From Glossina fuscipes (taxonomy: Eukaryota; Arthropoda; Insecta; Diptera; Glossinidae), in assembly GCF_014805625.2 (NCBI RefSeq), contig NW_023998415.1, positions 40,326,997-40,390,996 on the forward strand: a stretch of DNA of 64,000 nt, given 5' to 3'. The translations under genes and the position numbers were made by a program. The notes beneath the pieces were generated by a model. It ran no database searches. It worked only from the letters and a program-made list of their open reading frames with translations, and was not told where the DNA came from. Numbering within the stretch: position 1 is the first letter of the stretch; the number at the start of each line of letters is the position of its first letter. Of this stretch, positions 50,066-62,580 are shown piece after piece.

Positions 50066-50659
50066 CGAATGCACATATTAAATAAAAATATTAGAAGAAG
50101 GGTGGTTTTCATACAACTCCAAGTTCACCGGCCTACGCTTGCCTATCATTATTAAGGGTAAATTTCAGTTCAACTACTTGTTAGTTTTGAAACATTTTCT
50201 AAAAAATTATTGAAATTCTATTAGTTTGTTGTTATGCCTGATTACTATACAGCACTGTGTAACTCGTAAGCTAACAAGGCTTAAGGGGAAGAGCACTAAA
50301 TAAATAGTTAAGACCACCACTATGGCGTAATGTGAAGCAAAAAAAAAAAAAAAAAAAACAAAAACAAAAACAAAAGGAAAAGGAAAAGAAAATAGGAAAA
50401 AGGAAAAGTTTACATGTGTGGGTTTTTATAATTTTTCTTCTTTTCGTTCTGTTCTTCAAAGACAAGCCGTTGTTTGAAAATTAATCAGCAATATGGCTTC
50501 GTATTGAACTGTATTGAACTGCTGCGTTTTAGTTACACTCTCTGCCTTTAGCTCTCTCCGTCTCTTTCTTTTTATTGCAGCTCTCTGAGTTGTTCGCGTT
50601 TTTTTTTTTTTTTTCTTTCTATAGTATTTAGGGGAGTATTAGAAATACACTGTCATAAC

Positions 50660-50708
<49 letters not shown>

Positions 50709-51873
50709 AAAATTATAAAAAATATGCAAAAAAAAAAATAAAATAAAAAAACGAGAAAAAATGCGAACTTAAATAAAAATAGCAGTAAAAAAACTCCGCC
50801 CACTTAAGACGCTTGCGCGTTAATTGCAGTAGAAGCGTGTGCAATTTTAGCGGTTTAATAAAAGCCCCCTGTGCTGCGCTACACTCCCTAAGACTTTTAG
50901 AAAAGAGGAAAAAAAATAATAATAAATAAATAATATATAAAATTATACATCTACACACAAAACACCTCTCACGGTGCTTAAATACGCTTCTATGTATACT
51001 TTATTTTTACATGTAGCCTATGAGGTATATTAAATTCATTTCGCTACTTGTTACACCTCAAAGTGAAGAGGATAAAATCTAGTATTCTTTCTCTCCCTCT
51101 CTCTCTCTCTCACTCGCTCTCCCTCCCACTTTACCACAAACCGCCCAAACAATCCGTTAGTGTTTTAGGTAACTTCGCCTAATCAATTCATGCTAATGAC
51201 TGTATCTGGAACATAAAATTCTGGTTCTTAAATTTCTCGCTTTTAATTTCGCCACAAATTTATAGGAATATCGCAATTACGTCAATTACTTTATTCATTG
51301 TATTAATAAATGTATTAATAACGATACCATATATGATAACCAAAACAGCAACAAAAAAGTATCGTTGGCAGTGTCGTTAATATCATAATTTTTTCAATCC
51401 ATTAGTAAATATGTTATTTCATGTTATGAATACTAAATAATTAGTAAATAATATACGTAAAATTTTTATATGCATAATAAAAAAAAAATAGATAAACCAA
51501 TAGATAAATGAAAACTTATATATGTACGTATGTATGCACGTACGATGAATAATTCGTTAAAGTAACCTTATATTGGCGGAATGTTATGGACGATCTAAAA
51601 TGTACTACGGATCGTGGTGATTGAAATTATAATTTCTTCATCTGTTCATCTGTTTTTTTTTTTTTTTTACTCATGTCATCATCAAGTTCAATTTTTAGGG
51701 ATTAATATTTTCTATTTTTTTGTTCTTTCAAATTGACCGATCATAAATGTTAGGCTTGCAGGTTTCGATGCAAGCCGTTCGCAATTTCTTGCTTGTCTAT
51801 TGAAAAAAAAAAAATAAATAAAAAAATAATTTTCATTTTTTTTACGTTGTTTTTATTTATTTTTTTTTTTTTT
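49324..51873. other. Noncoding stretch up to the second gap
   Basis: No gene recognised. TA repeats lie at about 50032-50060 and 50669-50704, A runs near 49956 and 50339-50358, and T runs near 50600-50615 and 51653-51669. Sequence at 51180-51480 is AT-rich with many TAAT/ATTA words but nothing definable. Confidence 0.6.
50669..50704. repeat. (TA)n microsatellite
   Basis: About eighteen TA units. Confidence 0.92.
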
Positions 51874-51973
51874 NNNNNNNNNNNNNNNNNNNNNNNNNNN
51901 NNNNNNNNNNNNNNNNNNNNNNNNNNNNNNNNNNNNNNNNNNNNNNNNNNNNNNNNNNNNNNNNNNNNNNNNN
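51874..51973. other. Assembly gap, exactly 100 N
   Basis: A placeholder run of 100 N. It follows a T run on the left and resumes in a TGTGTGTGTATATATATG tract on the right, so a simple repeat of unknown length is missing. Confidence 0.99.
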
Positions 51974-54900
51974 TGTGTGTGTGTATATATATGTGTAGTT
52001 TATAAAAAGTAGCAGCAACAATTACAACATAATTAAATGCTTGTTAATGGTTCGATGATTTTTTTCCCTTGAGCTCTAAATGGTTATAAAAAGCAAAAAT
52101 CTTCTCAATCGCAGTAAAACGGCAAAGCACACCGTGGCGTTCATTTCATTGGAAAAAAGAAAAAAAAACAAAAACAGAATTGAAACCACCGGCACCTATA
52201 AATAAAAAGTACCACCAACACCATCATTGCAGTAGCTATCCTTTTAATTTTTGGATTTTGATGGCGTTAAAGGTGTTCGCATAATATTTGTTTTCATGAT
52301 TGTTGCTCTTGTTGCTTATAAATTTATAAACAATATACATACATAAATGTAAATATAACAACCTATTGCAACAACGTCCATAGTCCGCATTCGGAGGCTT
52401 ACTCAGCCACGCTACCAAAAACTTTCATATTATGGCCAATCGTTATTGTTTTTTTTTTTTTTTTCAGTTGCTGAGTTTCTCTCTATAAATACAATATTTA
52501 TTTTGAAGCTGCTAATACTTTTTTAGCTTTAAGGCATTTTGAAAACAACAACAAATTGTATTCGCCTAATAAATGTAATGTGTATTTTAATGAATATTTG
52601 TTATTATTGTTATTATTCTTGTTCTTGTTTCAATTTTATTCTCTTTAATTTTTATATAGTATGTTTATTGTTGTTGCTATTGCAGTTAAAAGTATTGTTT
52701 TTTATTTTCTTTACAATACTCTTTTTTTTTTTTTTCTTTTTCTTTTTTTTTTGTATTTTGTATTAAGTTTTTTTCGCATTAGTTGGCTCCACACAAGCCC
52801 TCGTTTTTATTATTGGTTTATTTGTTTGTGCTTATACGTATGTGTAGTCCTCATATTCTTTCTAAGGTAGGTACACACACACACACACATACACATACAC
52901 ATATGCACACGCATACATATAGAGAGAAAGATAGAGAAAGAGAGACAATCAGACAGACATACATGCACAGACACTCATCCATTCATATGTACATATATAC
53001 ATATGAGCATACATTAGTACAAAGTTACCTACATAAACGCAATACATATATGTTTACTTATTCACATTCGCATACATTGAAGTGTATCTTTGCATTTCTA
53101 TTCAATATACATAGATATTTTTTTTATATATGTAGATAACTATATAAACGTACGAAGTCTTACACCTATTGTGAGTTTGTTTGTCTTTCCTTTTTATATA
53201 TATATATATATATATGTATCCGTATATGACATGCTATAATGTTGACAACGACACCAACAAGAACAACAACATCCTATTACTCTTGTACCGCATACTTCTT
53301 TAATTCTTTGGCGTTTGACGCCATTTTGAAATACATTAAATTGTTTGTATTTTCTGTTTTTTTTATTTTTCCATATTTTTTTCTTTCGCTCTCATATAAC
53401 TTATTAAATATTTCAATTTTTATTATTTTATGCTCTTATATACAAATATTGTTTTTTTTTTTTTTTTTCTAATAAATCTTCTATTCGGCCTTGGATTTGT
53501 GCAAAAAAGAAGAAAAAAAAAAAAAAAGTAACTAACGAGTAAAACACGTGCAACACCCACACATTCGTCTAGGCGCTTGTACTCATACATGTAGTGCTGG
53601 AGGAACAGAAAACGGTTGAAACCGTTTATATAAATAGATGGATGGTGATCGTGATTGTAAAATTTTAAAATAAGTGCCAAGATATTCCATCCGTAACGTT
53701 TAACTGTAACTGCATTGGTCCACTGTTAAATTATTTAATCATATTAGCGTTTATCTTACTTCGTTATTGTTATTAGATAACGGAGATGCGACGGCGTCCG
53801 CAATGAAAACATAGGAAAAAAGTTTTACATTTAGATTTCCTTTGTGGCCATCAAAGTAGCTAGTCCCGCTTGCAATACCAATGTGCTTTGGCGCTTTTGA
53901 AGTCAACTTTTTATACATTACTATCGTAGATTAATAATAATAATTGTATTTAATTGTATTATAAATAATGATAATTGTATTATAGCTTTTTGTAGTTGTT
54001 GGAGCGAATTTTATTGTGTCTCGAAATCAACTTCCAATAAATTAGTAATCTTGGCCTAGAAAACACACCAAACTTGGACGCAGTCGTATAAGGTGCGAAC
54101 AAGGTTTATTTAATCGTTCCAATAAGATTATCGTCTTTAAATTCTGGCCGGACAGTGTGTATATAGTGATTATATGATAAAAAAATTGATTTTCTTTGTT
54201 TGGCTATCGCAGAAATCACAGATAGTCGGTTTGTGAACACAATAACGCAACAAAACAGACTGAAGTGATGAAGGCAACCAACCGTGAAGCCCATCACGCA
54301 AACTCTTTTGCTCAAGTTCATACTTAAATAAGCTTCATCTACCATATGCATGGGCTAAAGGCGTTTAGAGTACATTCGGTATTTGATTGTTTTTCCATCA
54401 GTCAGGGAAATGGTCTAAAGAATCTTATATAAGTGAATAGTCACTCGATTTAAGAACCGAACAGAAATGTTATCGCATAGCAAAAATTTTAAAGTTATTG
54501 AAGGCGCGTTTCAATAGCAATTCAAGTGCTTAGCATTTTTTTTTACACATATTTGAGAGCTTAGTTCGGGTCCAATAGTTTAGATGGGGAATAGCATTGT
54601 CATTTAAATAAAGCAAACATGCACCACATCCGTTCCGTTCTTCAAATATCACTTAAAGGCTTTCCAACGCAATCCACAAAACACAATCAATCGTTGACGT
54701 GGGTCGTTTCGCTAAAAAGAGCAATAGCTTACCTTCACTAACTTTTAATGGATACAATTCCAAAATATGCAAAACTTGGACATTTAACGAGCTTCAGCCT
54801 TAACGCCTTAATTGATTTACTATCGATAATCTAAAGTTAGCTTAAGTGGAGCCCATCCGATGAACATTCTAGAAGACGTCATTATGGGATAAGTCGCTAA

Positions 54901-57450
54901 ACATGTATGCATGCATGTATTAATTGTACAGTGCAACAAACTTTGTTTTCTCTCTGTTTTGCTGTTTTCGTGACCATGCACTCAGGCAATGTTAGTTGTC
55001 CGTACATAAGCACGGTGATGGTTACGGAGAAGGATGTGACGAAAGAGTTATACGGTGCGGCAACATCGTGGGAGTTGTATGCCCGCTCAGTAATCAAGTT
55101 GCGCCTGCATCGATGACGCATTCGCCGCATTGGGAAATGAATCAAGTTATAGCATTTTATCTGCAAGGCAGAAGCCCAAGGCCAACTGGCCACTTTAAGC
55201 ATATGGAATTAACCCGTTAAATGCAAAAGGACACAAAATTCGTAGTTTTTCGCTTTCACTTATTTTGGTTACGAAAATCTCTACAAGACTTAAATTCATT
55301 TAAATACTATATGAGATTGCCTTAGTTTATAGTACGTAAGCACTTTGCTTCCTTCCTTAAGAGAGCGGACGATGGGAAAACAAACAAATTAGAAATTATA
55401 GTCAGTTGTGGCCAAATGTGTTATATCCCAAATAATTGCACGTTTTCCTTTCTTGCCTTGTACTGTAGGCGTTTTCTTTCCGATACCCACACGTGTGGAG
55501 GCACTTGCATTGTTCCCAACAAGTTTGGAAGCCGATATCTTAATTTTTGCGACCGCAAGCGGACAGACTGGTCAGACTGCACAGACAACATGCCTAGCTC
55601 AATACGGAATTTAATACTAAGGAAGACTATATGTGCTTTATAGGACTACTGAAGTTTCATTGGTGGTATTGCTAACGATTTGACGGAATGGCCGTATTGT
55701 CAACTTTCCGGTGGTAGATGTGAAAAGGAGCGGAAATCAATAGATTTGGATAGATTGCATCGCATTCAAATATGGTATCGGTAGGAGGAATGGTTTTCTT
55801 TCTCATGTTATAATATAATAACAGTAATACCCTTATATATGATAGAGAAAAGGCCGCCCTATCCACAGAAATATATATATATATATATTCGAAGAGGTAA
55901 CATAAACGGGAATTATACTTTTTCTTAAAAGAAAAAATGGTTCCTTATGACGCTAGTCATACGATTGCTGTTTATCGTTGTTTATAGCAGCAAGAAAATT
56001 TATTTGTATTTAACAACATTAAGTTCGAAGCGTCGGTAACAAAATGAAAAACGAAAAACCAAAAAAGGAGAGAAAGAATTTCAATTTTTTTCTGTTTTCA
56101 GAATTTTCTGAATTATAGATCACTTTAAAGATCACTTTGGGAAAAAACGTTTTATACGAAATGTCTACCAGTTAGCATTGCTGTAAGGAGATGGGCGCGA
56201 CTGAGTAAGTTGACAGGTAGACTGTTAGACGAATCGACACACCGATCCCTTTAAGAATTTCTGCAAATTTTGTGCCAATAAGCTTATAATTTTGGGCACT
56301 AAAAATATTCCTTCAATTCTGCCATTCCCGTCCGTCAGCAATTACTTAATAGAACCAACGGGCTTTCGATAGATTCATTGTAAAGCTTTTAAAGCTTGAC
56401 AATGACTTGTGAAGGTCTTGCGTCTCTTAATAATAGTTATTGCGAAAATGTTTAACTGATCTGCAAGATGCTCGATTATGGAGAGTAAATCACATAAATA
56501 ACTATAATCAGAAATGTCGCTGAGTGAATGCTGAGTAATGTTGAGAAAACATTATTCTAAAATATTACGCAGATTTAGTTTCGTAATATTATGTATTGGA
56601 AAAGTTTAAATAAAGAAATTAAATCGGTTAAGAAATGAATCAACTTACGGCCATTATCTTTAAATAATGAAAAAAGTGTTAACTTTGTATAAGTACATGT
56701 TAAGCTAATAAAATATTAAATGAAAAAATTCAGGTAGATGATGTAATCGTCAGTTTAAAGTAACTTGAAGCCATATAGGCCTTTGCATAATTAAAATTTG
56801 AATTTCTATCTTAAGCATTTCTCGATTTGCCATCCCGAAGTCGTTGGTTGTAATTGAAACGAAATCTAAAATACGCTAAATGCGTACGCAGTTATTTATT
56901 AAATGACGAAGAATATGAAAAAAGCGAAAATATCTTAAGTAACACTTAAAAAATTTATATACATACATACATTTATTTCCTTTAAATAATTTTTACTTAC
57001 GCCACAAAATTCCGTCTTTATAAGCACTTTGCAATTCAACCCTTTCGCTAATTAGAGTGTCAGTCAGTAAACTGAAAGCAATTGACATAAAGGAAAGACT
57101 TTTTGGTTATATAAGGCACGCACAATAACAATCGATAAAATGCGTTGAAGTGCTTTTTGTTGTTCTTGTCCCAAAAAAAGCAACAACAACAACATTTGGG
57201 TAGGTCACACATTATTCACTTGAAGTATATAACGCACAAGGATAACAACGACAGAAAGCATTGAGTTTTTATTTATATGCGAAAAAAAAAGCAGAGCACT
57301 GAGCAAAAAACAAAACAGTTATGAATGAAAAACACATGAATGAACAAAAAAAAAAAAAAAAAAAAAAGAAACAAATTTATGTAAACGTAAAAGCAAACGA
57401 ACATTTAACGCACAGTTTACTTTTAAAATAATAAACAATAAAAACCGAGA
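51974..57450. other. Noncoding stretch with microsatellites in its first part
   Basis: No gene recognised. 52.4-53.5 kb is rich in T runs, CA and TA repeats. From 53.6 to 57.4 kb complexity is normal. The 54897-55220 region is relatively GC-rich, with overlapping open frames on both strands (up to 101 codons, minus) and no family that I can name. TTAACCCGTTAAATGC at about 55209-55224 resembles a piggyBac-type end but no partner end was found. Confidence 0.5.
52870..52888. repeat. (CA)n microsatellite with purine-rich follow-on
   Basis: A short CA tract followed by CATACACATACACATATG, then a GAGAGAAAGATAGAGAAAGA patch to about 52945. Confidence 0.85.
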
Positions 57451-57655
57451 AAGACATCACGCACTCGATCGCAACCGTTCTGTCCGTCCATACGTTGTTT
57501 GGTGTGTCACGTGCGTAACTAAAGGATGAATGCGTAAAGTACATGAATATAAATGTAAAATATATATAAAAAATTCATATATATATATATGTATATATAT
57601 ATATAAAATAAATATGTGTGTTATAGATATACGTTTATACATAAAGATAGATACG

Positions 57656-57657
<2 letters not shown>

Positions 57658-57697
<40 letters not shown>
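57658..57697. repeat. (CA)n microsatellite
   Basis: About nineteen CA units. Overlapping frames read poly-Thr-His and poly-Cys-Val and are not genes. Confidence 0.95.
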
Positions 57698-57698
<1 letters not shown>

Positions 57699-57780
57699 GC
57701 ACGCACGGACGGATCATGTGACTGCATACACTTTACGAATTACTGCTGTTTTTGTAAACTCAAAAAGAACTGAACAGAAC

Positions 57781-57834
57781 GCAAAAAAAAAAAAAAAAAA
57801 AAAATTTTTTTCACAACAGACCCTCTCTCGCTTC

Positions 57835-57865
<31 letters not shown>
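57781..57865. repeat. Two long poly(A) runs separated by a short spacer
   Basis: About 22 A near 57782-57803 and about 28 A near 57836-57863, with TTTTTTTCACAACAGACCCT-type sequence between them. Confidence 0.88.
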
Positions 57866-58252
57866 ATCACATGGAGCCACTCTTTTAGGTGCTATATGAA
57901 CTCTTATATATTTATTTATGTAAATTTACGCAGGCACACACGCACCGAAGCACACACAAGCACAAACATAGAACGGCACATGCATGCTTGTAAACGGTAT
58001 AAACATATATACAAATAATTTGTTTCAAATATATATAGTCAAAAACCCGGATAATTCAATGAAAATTTAATAAAAATGTGTTTATTTCCAATTTTAATGA
58101 AAGGGTTAAACACTCTTACACACGTGCTTACGCAGGCAGATTCATTAATTTTTAATGAAACAAAACAAAAAGCGGCCACATGGTCGAAATAAGCGCCGGC
58201 AAAACGCATAACTAAAGAACAAAAACAATAACAACATCAAAATCAACATCAA

Positions 58253-58280
58253 CACCACCACCACCACCACCACCATCACC
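58253..58280. repeat. (CCA)n trinucleotide repeat
   Basis: Seven CCA units, then CCATCACCATTC. No open frame of useful length includes it. Confidence 0.88.
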
Positions 58281-58397
58281 ATTCACCACATTAGATACCA
58301 TTAAGCCAAAAACACAAAAACAATAAATTGGTCATCCTTAAGTGTGAAAGTAAGGGTTGCGCGTACCAACACCCATTTCAATATTGAAGCATAACGA

Positions 58398-58403
58398 GAG
58401 AGA

Positions 58404-58439
<36 letters not shown>

Positions 58440-58442
58440 AAG
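58398..58442. repeat. (AG)n microsatellite with ATAG interruptions
   Basis: AG units with an interruption near 58418, then AAAGATAGAAAG. About 35 bases further on an AAAT tetranucleotide repeat (58476-58520) follows, making a compound region. Confidence 0.92.
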
Positions 58443-58475
58443 ATAGAAAGAGAAAAGAAATACTAATAATATTAA

Positions 58476-58520
58476 TAAATAAATAAATAAATAAAAATAA
58501 ATGAATAAATAAATAAATTT
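58476..58520. repeat. (AAAT)n tetranucleotide microsatellite
   Basis: About eleven AAAT units with one imperfect unit near the middle. Confidence 0.88.
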
Positions 58521-59569
58521 CAAGCATAGATAACAGCTGCACAACGTTGGGGTAATTGTTTGCTAACAGCAGCAACAATAGCAACAACAACAATTTCAAT
58601 AGTGTCTCACACAATATTATATAGACGGAGCAGTTGATGTAAAAATACTCATAACCTAATAACTCAAATAGCAGCTGAACCCCGTGCGATGTATTTCTTG
58701 CTTCATATTTGATTTGTTGATTTTTCTCTTCTCCTCCTTTTTCTTGCAGTTGCTTTGAGTTAAAAAAAAAACACATTTCACTCATTTAACACACAATACA
58801 CACTGTGTTCTCTTTGCCACACACGTATTTTGTAAGGTATGCAAGCCATGTGTCTGTAATATTTGTTTCTGCTATTGTTTCTTTTGCTCCGCCTATATTT
58901 TGTTTTTCTATTTTATACGTTTAAAAAACAATAACAAGTATTTATACAAACTAACTCAATACGTAAAATTTACTCATTACGCTTTAGCGGCATCTAGTAG
59001 TTGTTAGTCGCCATCGAATTTATTTGAGTTATTTTCAGATATTTTGTGTAACTTTTTTCTTTCTTCTCATGACGGCTTTATAGGAAATCGCAAACTGAAA
59101 ATAACAAAAAATAAAACGAAAGAAAATTATAACAAAAAGTAATAATTTATCCTTGAAGAGGAAATCTTGTAATTCTTTACTGTTATACACTTACTCGTGT
59201 TTTAAACCTTGCAGGCCTAACGCAAGGATAACATAGCTCTTCAGGTAATAGCTAACGAATATGAAAAATTCACATTATATCTATCTTCTTGTAGCTACAA
59301 CAGATGGTACATTAAGATTTTTTTTTTTTTTAAATTATGTAACGCATATACATATACACGTTTAATGTAAAAGGTATAAATAATCGATTGCAGAAAATCT
59401 GTTTGGCCGACCCTTGTTCATGGTACGTCTTTTAATTATCATTCTCTTGACTTTCAATATGGAAATCGACTAAATCGGCTAAGCTCGCCTAATGCCAAAA
59501 AAAAAAAAAAAAGAATCCGCAATTATTCCTTTTTTCCTAAATCATAATCCTAATAGATTTGGAGTTTCA

Positions 59570-59665
59570 ATACCCTACATCACTTTCGGTTGGGTCAGAT
59601 TCACTCTCTGAATCGCTTTCCAAATCTAAGCTTGTCTGTTCGTCTGTCCGTCTGCGATAATTGTC
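59570..59665. mobile_element. ATACCC-family interspersed repeat, copy 6 (5' part)
   Basis: ATACCCTACATCAC at 59570-59583 is nearly identical to the left end of copy 3. TCTGAATCGCTTTCC and then AAATCTAAGCTTGTCTGTTC and GTCTGTCCGTCTG near 59607-59655 match copy 2. Sequence similarity to the family stops around 59665, where a pyrimidine tract begins. Confidence 0.65.
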
Positions 59666-59690
59666 GATATTTCTTTTTCTTTTTTCCAAG

Positions 59691-59802
59691 ACCAGCCACT
59701 CAGGGGATGTCCCCTGTGTCTCCCACGTATGGGCACCCGGTAGTGATCAGCCAGTGTTACGGGAAGAGAGTGGTGAAGACAGGGAGTAGTGTTTGCATAT
59801 AA
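59691..59802 (+). other. Exon-like GC-rich segment behind a splice-acceptor-like site
   Basis: A pyrimidine tract at about 59669-59686 ends in CCAAG at 59686-59690, a good match to a 3' splice site. The next 75 bases are clearly GC-richer than their surroundings, and one frame reads PATQGMSPVSPTYGHP then VVISQCYGKR up to a stop at 59800-59802. I do not recognise the peptide, and no strong splice donor is visible (GTGGTGAAG near 59770 is weak). It could be a terminal exon, a piece of an unknown mobile element, or chance. The upstream ATACCC repeat would then have supplied the intron sequence. Confidence 0.2.
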
Positions 59803-61419
59803 GGATTTTAATGCGAAATGCACAATATACAACCAGAGATCGTTACATCTCAAGCTCTTCTGGGCGTTGCATACATCCTCACAAACCTAATATAGACTGT
59901 ACCGCAAGTCATGTAGGATGTAATACCGCTTTCTTCTTTTAATATGCGCTTTAGTTCGGGGAATAACGTGCATATTGCTACCAAATCGTATAAAAGCTTC
60001 CTTTTAATTATGTTTAGTGTCCATTTTCACCAGATAGGATTCTTCGTTAACCTCAGACGTATTCAAAAAATTGTTATAAAAGGGCTGCATAATCTGAAAG
60101 CCATTATGGTAGGTAAACTATATTCGGAGATAGTTAAATGTCAATAGCGAAAGTAATTTTAAAATTTTGTTTTCATCTCTACCACCTTTTATTTTCACAA
60201 CTCAAATTTAAGAGTGACCGGAATGCGATTAAGAACAAAACGAAGGTATCTAAAACAAAGTCCAATCACATGGAGAAAAGATTTGCTTTTTTCACTTTTA
60301 ACATGCAATACATACTGCAATAGCCCGTGAGTTGATCCTTCGAATATCTTTCTTGGGTTGATTAATGGAATGGAGTTTTCAGTGCCTCAGTGCACCGCAT
60401 TTTATTTTATGTTCCCATTACAAGTCGAATAAAGGAGTAACAGTTTTCAGTACCGGCTCCAATATTTCTCGCACTTAATACATCAGATCAGTGTAGGTCA
60501 CCGGAGGACTACCCTATAATAGTTATGACAATGTAATCGGATTTTAATTCGTTAACCGATCAACATTTTTATAATACCGACGCAATTTTCAGCATAGCTT
60601 CCGTACAATTCAATATAGTTCGATATGTAAGCCGTGTGACGTGACTGTTGATTATTTTTTAGCGATAAGCGGCACTTCGCTTCGGTCGCATCAGTCCGTT
60701 CTACGTAATTGTTTTAAATAAAATTATTTTCAATTTAAATTTTGCTTAATACGTTCGCATCACACTACGTGTAAGTCTGGCGGTACAAACCTAAAATGGA
60801 TCATTAATATTAATTAGTTTAAAATGAAAAGTCAATCTCTTGCAATATCATTCAATTAAATTAACAGACAGTGTTTATATATACATATATTGCATATATG
60901 TTTGTGTATATTTGCTTATGTTTAATGCCCCCACACAGGAACGAATGTACGAATATACGAATATAAACGCACACATATAAACCGAGGTATAATGAATGGT
61001 TGGCGACGGTTAGCTAAACATTTTAATCACACAGCCACCGTACAAAATTGTCGAAGACAACCCGCAAAGCGTTAGAGAATCAGTTTACATGTCAAACAGA
61101 TTAAGAATCAATAGAGAATGAAATTGAATCGAATGACATTTTAGTCAATGTAAACAAATATTTGTTTGACTTGAAACTAAACTAAAACTGAATTAATTAC
61201 AAAATGGTTGGGCGTGTGTAACGATTTTTCTCAATCTCTCCGCTAACATTTCTGGTCGAGCGCGTTTAAAAATTTATACGTTTCTACGTGCATGGAAAGA
61301 ATAGAAGAAAGGAAGAAAAATCAACAACAAATCGAACCTGCTGCGAGAATAATATTGCCGACCATCATCGTTGCCATCATTGCCACTGCCATCGGAGCAA
61401 ACGTTTTGCTATTTCTTGG

Positions 61420-61456
<37 letters not shown>

Positions 61457-62128
61457 TTGACCGGCTGATAGCAGATAACAAAAGGGTGCATATTAATTGA
61501 TTAATTCATTTAAAATGATTTGCAAAACTTGTACTTACACACAAGTTTTACGGTTAATGTCCTTATATCGTTAAGTATTCTAATTGATAAAATATTTAAT
61601 TTTAATTTCTTTCTCTTCCATATTCCTTTACTCGACTACGACCGCTATCGTTATTTCGCTTAAAATTCATTTAGATTTTCATTGCCGGTCTGATCTGACT
61701 GATTTCGAGATTTCGATTCGAAGTGCTCAAAGTCGAATTGTAAAACACAATACAATTCAGTTCGAGGTGTACGGTAGTGACCTCTGTTATAATAGACTAC
61801 GTAACGGTATGACTTTGAAATTTTAAGTTCAATAATTTGACGTTAGATGGAAATGCAATTATTGTAATACCTTAAGCGGCACTGAGGGAGATTGAAAGTT
61901 CGTTTTTCCCTACTATGTAGTCAAAATTGCAGTTGGATTTCCAATCGTTCAATATCTGGCTTAAAGATATTCTTGCTTTTACACAAAAAAAAAAAAACAA
62001 CAACAACAACTGCAAATAATTGAATTAGAAGTCATAATAGTGTGTGTATTCCACACCAATAAATTATAAAATTTGAGTAGTTCTCTCGGGTCTCGGTAAG
62101 ATGCCTACACTAAACTTGTAATTCCCAC
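59803..62128. other. Noncoding stretch, nothing firm
   Basis: No gene recognised. A T run of about 32 bases lies at 61424-61455. The frame at 61288-61500 crosses that run. The segment 60540-60850 has moderate complexity, including CGTGTGACGTGACTG and TCATTAATATTAATTAG, but nothing definable. Confidence 0.5.
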
Positions 62129-62130
62129 CT

Positions 62131-62310
62131 GAGTAGCCGAATGGGTAAGAATCACTACTACCAAGTTAGAGTTTGCCGATTCATATCTCAAGTACGGTAG
62201 ACACTTCTTTGGTCGTGGCCGTAGTGTGGGCTTGGTCGGTAAAAAGTTCTAACACATATCGATACGGTACACGCCCATTAACCTGCAGCCACCACCTTCC
62301 TATTTCTTTC
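62131..62310 (+). mobile_element. tRNA-derived SINE, copy 1
   Basis: TAGCCGAATGG at 62134-62144 is a perfect RNA polymerase III A box, and GATTCATATC at 62178-62187 is a degenerate B box, spaced as in a tRNA. The head parallels the reverse complement of 63978-64000 (TAGC(T/C)GA..GGTAAGAAT), and the downstream words TTGGTCGT, GTAGTG and TAACACA recur in the same order in both copies. The tRNA-like head resembles a Leu or Ser type tRNA. It is not a functional tRNA: stems do not close and the B box is poor. The 3' end is uncertain and no clear tail or target duplication was found. Confidence 0.55.
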
Positions 62311-62478
62311 GCTTTCTTTATGAATGGGTAAGACTAGATATCCCTCGAGTGATGGGTCAAATTCAAACAACACAACAAAGAAAACAAAATCTTCGCATTT
62401 AAACGTACCTTTGGAACAATATCTCTTATGGATTAGAAACTCATTGGGAAACTATTTGGGACGGATTACGTCCCATGT

Positions 62479-62580
62479 AAGCTCATTGTAACTTGTGATG
62501 CCTCCTACTGTGGGCGTGATTGCGTACATATCGCGGGCTTTTCCAAACGCAGCTTGAAGCCACAAACGGATCCCGAGACG
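62479..62580 (+). mobile_element. Ty3/gypsy-type retrotransposon RNase H fragment
   Basis: The frame from 62461 reads TDYVPCKLIVTCDASYCGRD and continues CVHIAGFSKRSLKP to about 62580. The block L-I-V-T-C-D-A-S-x-x-G matches the start of the RNase H domain of Ty3/gypsy polymerases (LxLxCDASxxGxGAVLxH), and the Asp of CDAS is the first catalytic residue. GAVL is changed to RDCV and the downstream DGS..P part is altered. Only about 40 codons survive and I see no LTRs. It is a dead fragment lying between a SINE and a MITE. A short match by eye leaves some doubt. Confidence 0.6.

Larger units (their letters stand above)
57451..59565. other. Noncoding stretch with dense simple repeats
   Basis: No gene recognised. 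Simple repeats account for much of 57.58-58.62 kb. From 58.8 to 59.56 kb the sequence is ordinary AT-rich DNA. Confidence 0.6.
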
